A stretch of 64,000 nucleotides of DNA, from NCBI GenBank assembly GCA_016218085.1, contig JACREY010000011.1:124001-188000 (forward strand), written 5' to 3'. Position numbers and translations under genes: made by a program. The notes below the pieces were generated by a model. It did no database searches. It worked only from the letters and a program-made list of their open reading frames with translations, and was not told where the DNA came from. Position 1 is the first letter of the stretch. The number at the start of each line of letters is the position of its first letter. Of the stretch, positions 16,709 through 26,605 are shown piece after piece. The stretch is from Ignavibacteriota bacterium (GTDB taxonomy: Bacteria > Bacteroidota > Ignavibacteria > Tepidaquicellales > Tepidaquicellaceae).

Positions 16709-17778
16709 TATTTAATATCCCTGAAATCCCTACCTTTTTTCAGCTGAGTCAGAACTTCGAAATAAAGTTTTATTGCATTCTCTACGTCGTCTTTGTGAAC
16801 GGTCTCAACGGTCGTGTGCATATATTTAAGCGGCACGGAAATCAGAGCGGATGCAACTCCGCAATTTGAATATGCAAATGCATCCGTGTCCGTACCCGAA
16901 GACGATGAAACCGCTTCACGCTGGAACGGAATTTTTTTCTTTTCGGCTACATTGATTATCATTTCAAGCACGTTATTCTGTATCGAAGGTCCGTAAATCA
17001 GCACAGGTCCTTTTCCGCAGGAAATATCGCCCTGGATTTTTTTCTCATACATCGGAGAGCCGGTGTCGTGTGTAACGTCTGTCACGATTGCAAGGTCGGG
17101 GCTGATTCTCTCGGCAATCATTTTAGCGCCGCGCAGTCCGACTTCTTCCTGAACGGAGTTTACAATGTACAACCCGAAATCCAGTTTCTTCCTTTTTTCT
17201 TTTATGAGCCGTGCAGCTTCGGCGATTATAAATCCTCCAAGCCTGTTATCCAGCGCCCTGCCTACGAAATATTTATTGTTCAGGAATAAAAATTCATCTT
17301 CGAACGTGGCAACACTGCCGACGTGAATGCTAAGCTTTTCGACTTCTTTTTTCGAACTGCACCCCACATCAAGAAAAATATTTTTCATTGAGGGTGTTTC
17401 TTCTTTTTCTCTGTCGCGGACGTGAATAGCGGGCCAGCCGAAAATTCCCTTTACAATTCCTTTTTTTGTATGGATATTTACCCTCATAGAAGGGGCTATC
17501 TGGTGGTCCGAGCCGCCGTTTCTTCTGAGATAAATATAACCTTCCTCTGTAATGTAATTTACATACCAGGAAATTTCATCTGCGTGCGCTTCTATAACAA
17601 CTTTGTATTCGGCTTTGGGATTGATAACTCCGACAACCGTTCCGTATGTATCGCTGATATATTCGTCTATATAAGGTCTGATATAATCCAGCCACATTTT
17701 CTGTCCTGCGGTTTCGTAACCTGTCGGGGATGCATTATTCAAATACTGCTCTAAAAATTTTAAGCTCTCGGTTCTCAT
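16708..17778 (-). CDS. M42-family aminopeptidase
   Basis: 356 residues with the dinuclear-metal layout of M42 (glutamyl/deblocking aminopeptidase, FrvX-like): H65 and D67 in VVIEAHADEISW, D177 in GRALDNRLGG, the Glu pair E211/E212 in SVQEEVGLRGA, D234 in IVTDVTHDTG, and a final His in KYMHTTVE. There is no signal peptide, so it is cytosolic; these enzymes form large tetrahedral particles that trim peptides. It stands alone, ending in the repeat-built stem. Confidence 0.9.
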   Translation of the reverse strand: MRTESLKFLEQYLNNASPTGYETAGQKMWLDYIRPYIDEYISDTYGTVVGVINPKAEYKVVIEAHADEISWYVNYITEEGYIYLRRNGGSDHQIAPSMRVNIHTKKGIVKGIFGWPAIHVRDREKEETPSMKNIFLDVGCSSKKEVEKLSIHVGSVATFEDEFLFLNNKYFVGRALDNRLGGFIIAEAARLIKEKRKKLDFGLYIVNSVQEEVGLRGAKMIAERISPDLAIVTDVTHDTGSPMYEKKIQGDISCGKGPVLIYGPSIQNNVLEMIINVAEKKKIPFQREAVSSSSGTDTDAFAYSNCGVASALISVPLKYMHTTVETVHKDDVENAIKLYFEVLTQLKKGRDFRDIK

Positions 17779-17838
17779 ATTATATTTATTGTTTTTTATA
17801 AATTTAATTAATTATTAGTAAAGAAGAAATAAATATAC

Positions 17839-17867
17839 TTGGTTTTATTGATATATTAATAAATTTG
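17839..17867 (+). promoter_or_regulatory. Candidate Bacteroidota-type promoter for the FN3-type cargo gene
   Basis: TTG (17839-17841) and TAAATTTG (17860-17867, fits TAnnTTTG) are separated by 18 bp. It would give a leader of about 155 nt before the ATG at 18029. The match is good but the spacing is slightly short and the region is AT-rich. Confidence 0.3.
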
Positions 17868-18028
17868 TGTTTTATTATTCGTAGATTTTTACGATTTTAA
17901 TTCCGAGGGATAAAACTTAGGGTATATTGTACTTTTCCTGCCCGGAAAGCGGATAATCATTTCGGCATTTCGTTGTCCGCTTGCCAAAAATGATATTCCT
18001 GAAAGAACTTTAAATAAAAGGAGTCAGT

Positions 18029-18976
18029 ATGAAAAAAATAATTACACTTATTTTTTGCTTCTTTGTGTTTACTTTTCTCCGCGATGCATTTGCAGATCCT
18101 CCCCAGCCACCTGTTTTGCTTCTTCCTGTAAACGCAAGTCCCTGTCAATATATCTACCCTATATACGACTGGAATGAGTCACAGGGTGCAACCGGCTACA
18201 GACTTCAGGTTTCTTCGAATCCCGGTTTTACTGCGCTGGTTTATGATATAAGCGGAATTCCCGTTTCACAATATATGTCCGGCATAGCACTGCAGTATAA
18301 CAACCAGTACTATTGGAGGGTGAATGCTACGGGCACAGGGGGAACAAGTGACTGGTCGAACACGTTTCTGTTTTCGACTTCTCCGCCATTGCCTTACTCT
18401 CCGATACTTATATATCCGCAAAACGGCTCTACTAATGTGCCGCTGAATTTAATGCTCAGCTGGTATCACGGAAGCGGCGCAACGTCCTTCAGGGTTCAGG
18501 TATCGCAAAGCACGTCTTTTACTACCCGGGTTATTGATTCTGTTTTAAGCGGAATGCAGCTGGTGGTGAATCCCGGTGTGCTTAATCAAATGACGGTCTA
18601 TTACTGGAGGGTTTTAGGGCAAAATTGCGGAGGGAGCGGACCCTGGTCTGTAACCTGGTCATTTGTAACGGGTTCGGTTACTTCGGTTCAGCAATATTCG
18701 GAGAAAATCCCAGCTGAATATAAATTACATAATAATTACCCAAATCCTTTTAACCCTGTTACTAAAATAAAATTTGACCTTCCCGAGAATTCGGAAGTCA
18801 CCATAACGATTTTCGATGCCGCCGGAAGAAGCACGGAAAAACTTCTTAATGGAAATCTGAACGCGGGAATGTATGAAATAATCTGGAACGCGGGAAAATA
18901 TTCTTCGGGAGTATATTTCTGCAGGTTCACTGCCGGTAATTTTACCGCTATAAAAAAACTTGTTTTGACAAAATAA
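18029..18976 (+). CDS. Secreted FN3-like two-module protein with T9SS sorting domain
   Basis: A signal peptide (IITLIFCFFVFTFLRDAFA) is followed by two Fn3-like modules of about 95 residues (22-120 and 121-215). Each starts P-x-L-x-P-x-N and ends with a YYWRV strand and SDWS/GPWS. A T9SS sorting domain follows (HNNYPNPFNPVT, SSGVYFCRFTAG, KKLVLTK). In the tail the usual YFY is YFC, placing a Cys where an aromatic normally sits. Such proteins usually have binding or structural roles; the ligand is unknown. Preceded by a good GGAG ribosome binding site. Confidence 0.8.
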   Translation: MKKIITLIFCFFVFTFLRDAFADPPQPPVLLLPVNASPCQYIYPIYDWNESQGATGYRLQVSSNPGFTALVYDISGIPVSQYMSGIALQYNNQYYWRVNATGTGGTSDWSNTFLFSTSPPLPYSPILIYPQNGSTNVPLNLMLSWYHGSGATSFRVQVSQSTSFTTRVIDSVLSGMQLVVNPGVLNQMTVYYWRVLGQNCGGSGPWSVTWSFVTGSVTSVQQYSEKIPAEYKLHNNYPNPFNPVTKIKFDLPENSEVTITIFDAAGRSTEKLLNGNLNAGMYEIIWNAGKYSSGVYFCRFTAGNFTAIKKLVLTK

Positions 18977-18996
18977 TTGCTTTCGGTTTTTTAAAA

Positions 18997-19032
18997 AAAA
19001 GCTCTTCTGAAATAATCGAAGGGCTTTTTTTA
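18997..19032 (+). terminator. Terminator after the FN3-type gene
   Basis: GCTCTTC (19001-19007) pairs with GAAGGGC (19018-19024) with one G-T wobble. The stem is extended by an A run and a T run on the outer sides. Confidence 0.8.
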
Positions 19033-19086
19033 TTTGTATTTCAAAAATCGGGGATTTTTACGATTTTCCCTGTATAATACAGGATA

Positions 19087-21717
19087 GTGGCGATAAAACC
19101 AAAATATACCTTAACGGGAAAAGAAGGCGATACCTCTCCGAAGGCGGGAAAGAAATTCACCGACAGGATAGAATTTCTTGCGGCTTTCGAGGATGCGCTT
19201 GCTAACAAAGTAAAAGACGAGCACAAACTGCTTATCTATTATGGTGTGGGCGGCATCGGAAAAACCACGCTGCGCAAGGAACTCGGCAAACGCCTCGAGG
19301 AAAACAGGCCAAATACAGTTTGGACTGCAATTGACCTCGATACTCCTACTTACCGCGAGCAGGAAACTGCTCTGTTCGTATTAAGAAACCAGCTTCACAA
19401 TAAATTTAAAATCAATTTTCCTTCCTTTGATATCGCATATACGGTTTACTGGCAAAAGACTCACCCGCAAACTCCGATGACAAAAGATAATTTCCCGCTC
19501 TTAACAGGTGCAAATGCTGTAGCCGGAATAATGCGCGTAGTCGGGGAAATGCCTTATATCGGATTCGTACCCAAGCTTACAAAAGCATTCATGACGGGCG
19601 GAAATGTTTTTCGCGAGTGGTGGAAAAAAAGAGGCGAGAAAGAACTTGCAAACCTTCCTACTCTCGAGCCGAAAGAAATATCCGTGAGGATGCCTATGTT
19701 CTGGGCAAGTGATTTAAAAGATTTCCTCGAAGAAAAAAAGAAAGATGCCGTACTTTTCCTCGATACCTACGAAGCTCTCTGGGAAAACCTGAAAGCGGAC
19801 GGTGGATTTTTTATGCGCGATGAGTGGATAAGGGAGCTTGTTTCCCACCTGCCTGAAGTTGTATGGGTAATATGCGGAAGGGAAAAATTAAGATGGAGCG
19901 AGCAGGATGAGGAATGGGCAAACTATCTCGAGCAGCATCTGCTCGGAAGATTGTCAGATGAAGATTCCGCTTACTTCCTTAAATCCTGCGGAGTAGAAAA
20001 ACCCGATGTTCAAAAAGTTATTATAAAAGCAAGCAAGGGCGTCCCACACTTCCTTGACCTTGCAGTAGATACTTATTACGAAATCCAGAGCCGCCATAAC
20101 AGGGAACCTGTCGCTGGTGACTTCGCAAAAACGCAGGACAGCGTTCTGGAAAGATTCCTTCGCTATCTTGATAAAACGGAAATCGAAACACTGAAAGCTC
20201 TTTCTGCGGCGAGAGTATGGGGAGGCGATGTTTTCAGACTGCTTGTAAATGAATTTCAGACCGGCTACCCCATTACAGCAATGGATAATCTTTGCCGGTT
20301 TTCGTTTATAAGCGAATCAACTGTTCCGGGAAGCCACTCCATGCACGAGCTTATGAGGGAAAGTCTGCAGGCAAAGCTGGATAAAGAAACTTTGCGGATT
20401 TTACAAAAAACATTATTCGACTACTATAAAGAAAAATTAAATGGCGTAGATGTAAAGAACATAGATGATGACGCAAAACGGGTTTTTATTGAGGCATGCT
20501 ATCACGGAAAAGCTTCTCTGCTTCCCGATGAATATTATTCGTGGTTTTATGAAACAAGCATAACATTCTATGAGGCTGCCCAATACAAGCTTCTATTACC
20601 TATGAGCGAGGATTCTTTAAAAATGTTGGAAGCATTTAGTGGAAAGGATTCTCTTGAATATGCAAATGCATTACATAGACTTGCCAATCTTTATTCAAAA
20701 TTTGGAAAATATAAAGAGTCCGAAGAAATGTTCCGGCAGGCTCTTGAAAAAAAAGAGAAATTATTAGGCATCGAACATTTAGAGGTTGGTTTAAATTTAT
20801 TAAATTTAGCGGGACTATTTTTCTATCAGGGAAAATTTACCGAGGCAGAACCGATGTTTATAAGGGCAATAGATTTAATCGAGAAAAACTCCGGGACGGA
20901 TTGCAATGACGTTTCCGACCCCTTAAATAGTCTTGCGGTTATTTATTCGATACAAGGGAGGTATGATGATGCAGAGCCATTATTCAGAAGAGCTATTATC
21001 ATAAGAGAAAAACACCTCGGGGCTGATCATCCAAAGGTTGCACAAACTCTGATGAATCTTGCAAATATTTGTTTTGACTTAAGAAATTTCACTGAGGCAG
21101 AAAATTTATATCAACGGTCACTTGTTATTTCTGAAAAAGCTCTCGGAAAATTTCACCCTGAAGTAGGAAAAGCCCTGAACAGTATCGGCAATGTTTACCA
21201 CGAACTTGAAAAATACACGGAGGCAATGCCCTATTACGAAAAAGCAAATGAAATCTTTGAATCCGCATTCGGAGAGGTGCATCCTGAGGTTGCTATCGAA
21301 ATAAATAATCTCGCCTACCTGAATTATAAGCTTGGAAATTACGATAAGGCAAACGATTTATATAAAAAAGCCATAAAGCTTTTTCAGAAAATTTTCGGCA
21401 GAAACCACCCCCATACGGCGTTTACGGTAAACAACCTGGCTTTGTTATTTCTCAAACAAAAAAAATTCAGGGAAGCCGAAATTTTATTTAAAAGAGCTTT
21501 GAAAATAAGAAGCGAGGTGCTGGGTAACGAGCATCAGGATTTGGTGGATTCGTATAAATACCTTGCCGAATTATATGAAGAACAAAACAACCTGCAGGAA
21601 GCAATCCGGCACATCGAAAAAGCGAAAGAGATTCTGGAAAAAGTTTTAGATAAAGAAAACCCGGAGGTGATTCAGGTAACCGAAAAGCTCTCCGAACTTA
21701 AAGGCAGATTACCCTAA
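19087..21717 (+). CDS. STAND-type NTPase with C-terminal TPR array
   Basis: I use the GTG start at 19087. Residues 24-40 (FTDRIEFLAAFEDALAN) resemble the lead-in to a STAND/NB-ARC ATPase. The P-loop GVGGIGKTT is at 53-61, a Walker-B-like AVLFLDTYEALW near 220, then a winged-helix region with VPHFLDLAVDTYYE and a MHELMRESLQ segment. From about 530 to the end are eight or so kinesin-light-chain-type TPRs of 42 residues (YANALHRLANLYSKFGKYKE, YDDAEPLFRRAIIIREKHLG and so on). STAND proteins are ligand-triggered oligomerising switches; the TPRs would be the sensor. There is no room for a usual N-terminal effector (about 50 residues precede the P-loop). Its last 4 bp overlap the convergent lplA-like gene. 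Confidence 0.8.
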   Translation: MAIKPKYTLTGKEGDTSPKAGKKFTDRIEFLAAFEDALANKVKDEHKLLIYYGVGGIGKTTLRKELGKRLEENRPNTVWTAIDLDTPTYREQETALFVLRNQLHNKFKINFPSFDIAYTVYWQKTHPQTPMTKDNFPLLTGANAVAGIMRVVGEMPYIGFVPKLTKAFMTGGNVFREWWKKRGEKELANLPTLEPKEISVRMPMFWASDLKDFLEEKKKDAVLFLDTYEALWENLKADGGFFMRDEWIRELVSHLPEVVWVICGREKLRWSEQDEEWANYLEQHLLGRLSDEDSAYFLKSCGVEKPDVQKVIIKASKGVPHFLDLAVDTYYEIQSRHNREPVAGDFAKTQDSVLERFLRYLDKTEIETLKALSAARVWGGDVFRLLVNEFQTGYPITAMDNLCRFSFISESTVPGSHSMHELMRESLQAKLDKETLRILQKTLFDYYKEKLNGVDVKNIDDDAKRVFIEACYHGKASLLPDEYYSWFYETSITFYEAAQYKLLLPMSEDSLKMLEAFSGKDSLEYANALHRLANLYSKFGKYKESEEMFRQALEKKEKLLGIEHLEVGLNLLNLAGLFFYQGKFTEAEPMFIRAIDLIEKNSGTDCNDVSDPLNSLAVIYSIQGRYDDAEPLFRRAIIIREKHLGADHPKVAQTLMNLANICFDLRNFTEAENLYQRSLVISEKALGKFHPEVGKALNSIGNVYHELEKYTEAMPYYEKANEIFESAFGEVHPEVAIEINNLAYLNYKLGNYDKANDLYKKAIKLFQKIFGRNHPHTAFTVNNLALLFLKQKKFREAEILFKRALKIRSEVLGNEHQDLVDSYKYLAELYEEQNNLQEAIRHIEKAKEILEKVLDKENPEVIQVTEKLSELKGRLP

Positions 21718-22709
21718 CCGATTAAAAAAGCCGCAAACTCTTCCGGCGTTATCGCGCCGAAATACAAATTCAAATCAAATGATTTTAACACAGGCGTAAT
21801 TTCTTCCTCTTTGTATTTTTTACCGGCTAAGTTTTTTTCTATTTCCTCTGTCTCGCCGTGCCCGAGGAAGTCGCCGTAAAATTTTACTTCAACAATTGTT
21901 CCGTCTTTTACCTGAAGCCTTGCGTCTATCTGTCCGAATTCAAATCGTTTTGTTTTTTGAATATTAAACTCAGGCGAGCGTCCGAAATTCCAGTCCCAGG
22001 TTTTGTATTTTTCATTCGCGAGTTTTTTCACCTCTTCCCAGTGCTCTTCGGATAATCTGTATATCGGAATTTTTTTTGCATCGCGGAAGATTGACTGAAT
22101 TATTTTTTCCCTGAACTGGATTATTGACATCGGCTCTTTCAGAAATTCCGTGATATTCGCCACGCGGCTGCGGATTGATTTGATTCCCTTGCTTTCGATT
22201 TTATCCGTCTTCACATTCAGCGCCTGCACAACATCTTCCAGGTGCGAATCAAAAAGAAGTGTTCCGTGCGAAAACATTGACTTCATATTTGTGAATTGCG
22301 CATTGCCTGAAATTTTCCTGCCGTCAACTACTATGTCATTCCGTCCTGTCATTTCAGCGTTTACCCCCATTTCAACCAGCGTATCGCGAACGGGTCTTGT
22401 GAATTTCTCAAAGTTGTGTATGCTGTCATCCGTATGCTTCGAGAGGAAGCTGAAATTCAGATTCCCCCTATCGTGATAAACCGCCCCGCCGCCGGAAATT
22501 CTTCTTACCACATGCATATTATTTGCTTTTACATATTCATAATTTATTTCTTCCATTGTGCACTGGTGCTTGCCTATAATAATGGACGGCTCGTTTATAT
22601 AAAAAAGAAGATAATTTTCTTTTTCAAAGTTAAGGTTTCTTACACAATATTCTTCCAGCGCAAGATTTATCGCCGGGTCATTGATGTCATTATTGCTGAT
22701 TAAAATCAT
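21714..22709 (-). CDS. lplA: Lipoate-protein ligase A family protein
   Basis: I start at ATG 22709 (MILISNNDINDPAINLALEE); an upstream TTG at 22733 adds eight residues. Family motifs are clear: PAINLALEEYCVRN, a GKHQC motif in SIIIGKHQCT, VVRRISGGGAVYHD (adenylate-binding R-R-x-S-GGG), and the nucleophile-positioning Lys in VDGRKISGNAQF. The enzyme activates lipoate and attaches it to lysines of E2 subunits and GcvH. A C-terminal accessory domain is present (about 250-end), as in bacterial LplA that works alone. It converges on the STAND gene with a 4-bp overlap. Confidence 0.9.
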   Translation of the reverse strand: MILISNNDINDPAINLALEEYCVRNLNFEKENYLLFYINEPSIIIGKHQCTMEEINYEYVKANNMHVVRRISGGGAVYHDRGNLNFSFLSKHTDDSIHNFEKFTRPVRDTLVEMGVNAEMTGRNDIVVDGRKISGNAQFTNMKSMFSHGTLLFDSHLEDVVQALNVKTDKIESKGIKSIRSRVANITEFLKEPMSIIQFREKIIQSIFRDAKKIPIYRLSEEHWEEVKKLANEKYKTWDWNFGRSPEFNIQKTKRFEFGQIDARLQVKDGTIVEVKFYGDFLGHGETEEIEKNLAGKKYKEEEITPVLKSFDLNLYFGAITPEEFAAFLIG

Positions 22710-22770
22710 ATCGGTTAAATTTTGTTTAATCAAAAATAGTTTATTAAAAAAACTTTAACAATAAAATAAA

Positions 22771-22806
22771 AAAGACTATAAAAGAATAATCCTTTATAGT
22801 CTTTAA
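22771..22806 (-). terminator. Terminator after the large beta-helix cargo gene
   Basis: AAAGACTATAAA and TTTATAGTCTTT pair around a short loop, with A/T runs on both sides, so it could act in either direction. It lies 24 bp beyond the stop at 22830. Confidence 0.8.
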
Positions 22807-22829
22807 AAAAAAACCTAAAAATTCCAACG

Positions 22830-25800
22830 CTATTTCACCAAAACCATTTTTTTCACCTGTACAAAATCACCTGCCTGTATCCTGTAAAAATACACACCCG
22901 ATGCAAAATTGCTTCCGTTGAATTTTATCTCATATGTACCCGCTTTTTGAAATTCATTAACCAGAATCGCTATCTCTCTGCCTGCTAAATCAAATACTTT
23001 TATGGATACAAATTTGTTATTTGCTATCTGATATTTGATATTTGTCGAAGGATTAAACGGGTTCGGATAGTTTTGAGAGAGTTCATATTTGAAAGGCAAT
23101 ATGCTTTCTGAGCTCACTGATTTCCTGTTCAAATCCGTTATTCCTGCCGAAAGCAATAAACCCTCCAGTTGTTTCTTTTCTTTTTCTGATTTCGTTAATG
23201 TTTTTGCCGTTCTTAAATTATTTACAGCTTTGTTTTTTAGCTTTGACTCTTCGTTTTTAATAATCTGCATTTTAATTTCAGCATCATCTTTTGTTAATTT
23301 TGCAAGTTGTTTCTTCGTGTTTTCATCCCGTTTTTTTGAAGAATTCGAAAATGTTTTCTTCATTTTTTCTTTTATTGGGTCGCCTTTTATTAGTTTGTTC
23401 ATTCTTTTGACTCTATAATCTTTAAATTCCTCTGGTGTCATTTTTTCTTCGCGGCTTGAAACTGAACCCCCTGTTCCTATCAGCGCTTCAACCTCTGCGA
23501 AATCCCAGCTTGCAAGTAGTCTTAATTCCGGATTCGGATGGAACAAAGAAATAAACTCGTATCCGTCTAATGCGCTATTATACTCCGTCATATTTGTATA
23601 ACAACCTAAAATCAGGTTATAGGCAATTTCGTTAAACTCTTCACTGTATAATTCGGAATTTATTTTTTCACTAAGGTAAGTTACCAAATTCCCGTATAGT
23701 ATATCCCTGTTTTCCTGATTTGGAACCGTATCCAGATTTTCATAGCACGTGTAAATCTTATATAAGCTGGAAATTATTGAAGTAAAACCGGGATACTGGT
23801 TAATCAAAGATTTAAAATCGGTTACCGCGTTAAAGTAATTCGAATTGTTATAATTATTAACCGCCTGCGCATATAATATCTCCTCTTGTGTCAGTTGTGT
23901 TCCCGACGGCAGCGCTGTTACTTTCACCGAATCGTATAACCCGGAACCAATTTCTCTTATTACCCAGTCAATTCCATCGTTAGTTGAATTATTGCAGCTA
24001 AAAGTTGAACCGTATATAATTGGATTTACGGGATTATTATTTTCATCCCATATTAATGAAACAGGCGTATTGCTATTATCAAAACAATTATTTCTTGTGT
24101 AGTAATTTCCTTCGGGTTCAATAATTCCATATAAATGATAATTACTGCCCGAACGGATAAACCTGTTTTCTCCGTAATCCATTGTTACATATCCATAATT
24201 ATACTCGACATTATCCTGCCCGCTTGCCTGCATATAGTTTCTTCCCCCGTACCATACAATTCCTGTTTCGGTAATAATAGGTTCAATATGAACAACCGAC
24301 TGACTTCCGGCAAGAATATTTTTAGTGCTATAAAATGTGTTATTATAAACTTCGGGGTCACTTTGTGTAAAATGCAAAGCTCTTGCTGAACTGCCATAGC
24401 TGGAGTTGTTCTTTATAGTCCCCTGCATATCTCTTCCAAGAATATTAATGTAAGAGTTATTGTTAAAAGTATTACCCTCAATATAATAACTCGGTTTTTG
24501 AGACATATAACTTGCCAGAACAAGTGAAATTGAACCTGAATTAAAAATGTTGTTTTTTAATATTAGCGAAAAGTATAACGATTCGTTATTTTCCATCGAA
24601 GATAAGTCATAATCTTTAATATAAATACCTATGGAGCTCGAGCTGAGATTGAATGTATTATTTTGAGCATTAAGGGAATATAAATTCTCTGCGTAAATGC
24701 CTCTGTCACTTGCGTTTCCCGTTAAATTAAATGTGTTATTTGTTATTGTTTGATTATTCGAAGCGTGAGATAAATCATTATAAATACTTATCGGACGTTG
24801 GCAATCGCTAAAAGTACATCCGGTTATTGTGGAAGTTCCTGCATTGATAAAATCAATTCCGTTCCATTGAGACGACGAGCTAAAAGTTATTCCATTTAAA
24901 TTAACATATGCTCCGTCCATTACTTTAATGGAAGAATTTGCACCACAATTAACAGTTACGCCTGATTCTGTCGCTAAATATGAATTTGAACCAGAAAAAA
25001 TTAACTCTACGTTTGAACCTAGATTTAAAACTGAACCGCTTTTGAGTTGAAGATTATCACCATTATCTATATATAGTTTTGTATTGTCAAGAATATTTGT
25101 TACGGAATTCGGCATAGCGATTATTTTTGCACCGTTGCTGTGACAATAGGGAGTGCTTGGCGAGTTAATATATTCATTTCCGGTTAACAGTGTATTGTAA
25201 GTGATGTTCCCTGCTATTGCACGTGGTCTTCTTATTTTTCTGAAAGAAATCGTTGATTCTAAGTTTTGATATACCACATAATCGCCTTGTTTTGAACTAA
25301 ATATAAATGATGCATCTATTTGTAACGATGAATTTGAATTCCTTTGTAAAGTAACCGGAGGTATAAACGAATTAGTGTTTATATCATATTCACTATATCT
25401 GACTTCAAAGCAATTTCCCGAATTAGTGCTATAATATGGTTTTTGATAAATGAAACCTATTCTCGGCCCACTAGATAAATCTGTATTACTAATAATTGTC
25501 TGATTCACTTCATATCCGGTTATCATATTTTCAACCAAAGTACTTTGCTCAGTCCAAGTTCCACCATTTGAAGATTTTTTAAATTGGCCGCCTAAACTAA
25601 ACAGACCCATATCTAAAAGTGCGGTTTTTGCAAAAATATATAAACCATTATCATAATTAATAATACTGGCTCTTGTATATGCACAATTATTAGAGCCAAT
25701 GTTCCAATTAGATACTATTTGAGGATTTGAAAATACTGGTGTAGGTGCTAAGGATATTTCTTTAGTTGTAAAGATATCTTGCGTTGAAGAAGGATCGGGG

Positions 25801-26489
25801 GTCACAACTTGTTCTTCAGATGAACTATAATAATTTGTATATACTAAAAATATTCTGTCGGCTCCAGCTGTTATTTGTGGGTTTCTCCCATAGGAATTGT
25901 TATTGCTCCATTCCTTAATTAAATCAGTACTGAATTCATAAGTAACGTAACCTAAATAATCGCATCCATATCCGGGTTGTTTGTTTTGATAAATTATGTG
26001 CAGTTTATCATTTGTTATAGCAATATCTGTATACACAAAAACATTCGATTGAATTGGAATTGCACCTGGAATAAATATTTTTTTCAATTCCAAGCTCGTT
26101 TCGCCGTTTTTTCTTTCGAATATTTCAATGGAGTTGTTTTTAATTGCAAGTACATAAACCTTTCCGAAACCGGAACACATGCTCAATCCGTGAATATTAT
26201 TGTCAATATTTGTAATTGATTCTATAATATTACCATTATTATCAATTAATTTATAATTTAATGTATTATAATTTTGCGATGCATTACTCAATCCGGCGAC
26301 GTGCATTCCATAATTATCGTATGCAAAATCAAGAATAGGACAATTTGAATTAAAAGAAGTTGTTACCGGGCTTAAATCTATTAATGTATTACTTTCCCAA
26401 TTATAACTCTGAGAGAACAGATTATTTACAGCAATGGATATCATAAAAATTAATGAAATCCCCCAAAAAAACATTTTTCTTTTTTTCAT
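22830..26489 (-). CDS. Giant secreted beta-helix/TPR protein with T9SS sorting domain (1219 aa)
   Basis: A signal peptide (MFFWGISLIFMISIAVNNLF) opens the protein. Residues 30-430 form a beta-propeller-like region. About 430-870 is a right-handed beta-helix (GSVLNLGSNVELIFSGSNS, VTNTFNL-like and NNTFYSTKN-like Asn-rich coils). About 890-1030 is helical with TPR-like units (NYNNSNYFNAVTDFKSLINQ). Then come a very Lys-rich, coiled-coil-prone stretch (about 1060-1130) and a T9SS sorting domain (SQNYPNPFNPST, ASGVYFYRIQAG, KKMVLVK). The charged helical insert before the sorting tail is unusual among the cargo proteins here. A surface polysaccharide-binding or structural role is a guess. Confidence 0.8.
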   Translation of the reverse strand: MKKRKMFFWGISLIFMISIAVNNLFSQSYNWESNTLIDLSPVTTSFNSNCPILDFAYDNYGMHVAGLSNASQNYNTLNYKLIDNNGNIIESITNIDNNIHGLSMCSGFGKVYVLAIKNNSIEIFERKNGETSLELKKIFIPGAIPIQSNVFVYTDIAITNDKLHIIYQNKQPGYGCDYLGYVTYEFSTDLIKEWSNNNSYGRNPQITAGADRIFLVYTNYYSSSEEQVVTPDPSSTQDIFTTKEISLAPTPVFSNPQIVSNWNIGSNNCAYTRASIINYDNGLYIFAKTALLDMGLFSLGGQFKKSSNGGTWTEQSTLVENMITGYEVNQTIISNTDLSSGPRIGFIYQKPYYSTNSGNCFEVRYSEYDINTNSFIPPVTLQRNSNSSLQIDASFIFSSKQGDYVVYQNLESTISFRKIRRPRAIAGNITYNTLLTGNEYINSPSTPYCHSNGAKIIAMPNSVTNILDNTKLYIDNGDNLQLKSGSVLNLGSNVELIFSGSNSYLATESGVTVNCGANSSIKVMDGAYVNLNGITFSSSSQWNGIDFINAGTSTITGCTFSDCQRPISIYNDLSHASNNQTITNNTFNLTGNASDRGIYAENLYSLNAQNNTFNLSSSSIGIYIKDYDLSSMENNESLYFSLILKNNIFNSGSISLVLASYMSQKPSYYIEGNTFNNNSYINILGRDMQGTIKNNSSYGSSARALHFTQSDPEVYNNTFYSTKNILAGSQSVVHIEPIITETGIVWYGGRNYMQASGQDNVEYNYGYVTMDYGENRFIRSGSNYHLYGIIEPEGNYYTRNNCFDNSNTPVSLIWDENNNPVNPIIYGSTFSCNNSTNDGIDWVIREIGSGLYDSVKVTALPSGTQLTQEEILYAQAVNNYNNSNYFNAVTDFKSLINQYPGFTSIISSLYKIYTCYENLDTVPNQENRDILYGNLVTYLSEKINSELYSEEFNEIAYNLILGCYTNMTEYNSALDGYEFISLFHPNPELRLLASWDFAEVEALIGTGGSVSSREEKMTPEEFKDYRVKRMNKLIKGDPIKEKMKKTFSNSSKKRDENTKKQLAKLTKDDAEIKMQIIKNEESKLKNKAVNNLRTAKTLTKSEKEKKQLEGLLLSAGITDLNRKSVSSESILPFKYELSQNYPNPFNPSTNIKYQIANNKFVSIKVFDLAGREIAILVNEFQKAGTYEIKFNGSNFASGVYFYRIQAGDFVQVKKMVLVK

Positions 26490-26516
26490 AATTGATTATA
26501 TTTGGTTTGTAAAAAA

Positions 26517-26592
26517 TAAAGGCAGAGATATCTTTTAAAAAAAGATAAATCTTTAATTACCGGGCAAGGTATAAATAAAGGGCTCTGCCTTT
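26517..26592 (-). terminator. Long-loop stem after the 731-aa cargo gene
   Basis: AAAGGCAGAG (26517-26526) and CTCTGCCTTT (26583-26592) are perfect 10-bp arms, with a smaller ATATCTTT/AAGATA hairpin inside the loop. It follows the stop at 26606 on the minus strand and precedes the next minus-strand start (26489). Confidence 0.65.
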
Positions 26593-26605
26593 TTATATTA
26601 AAATA

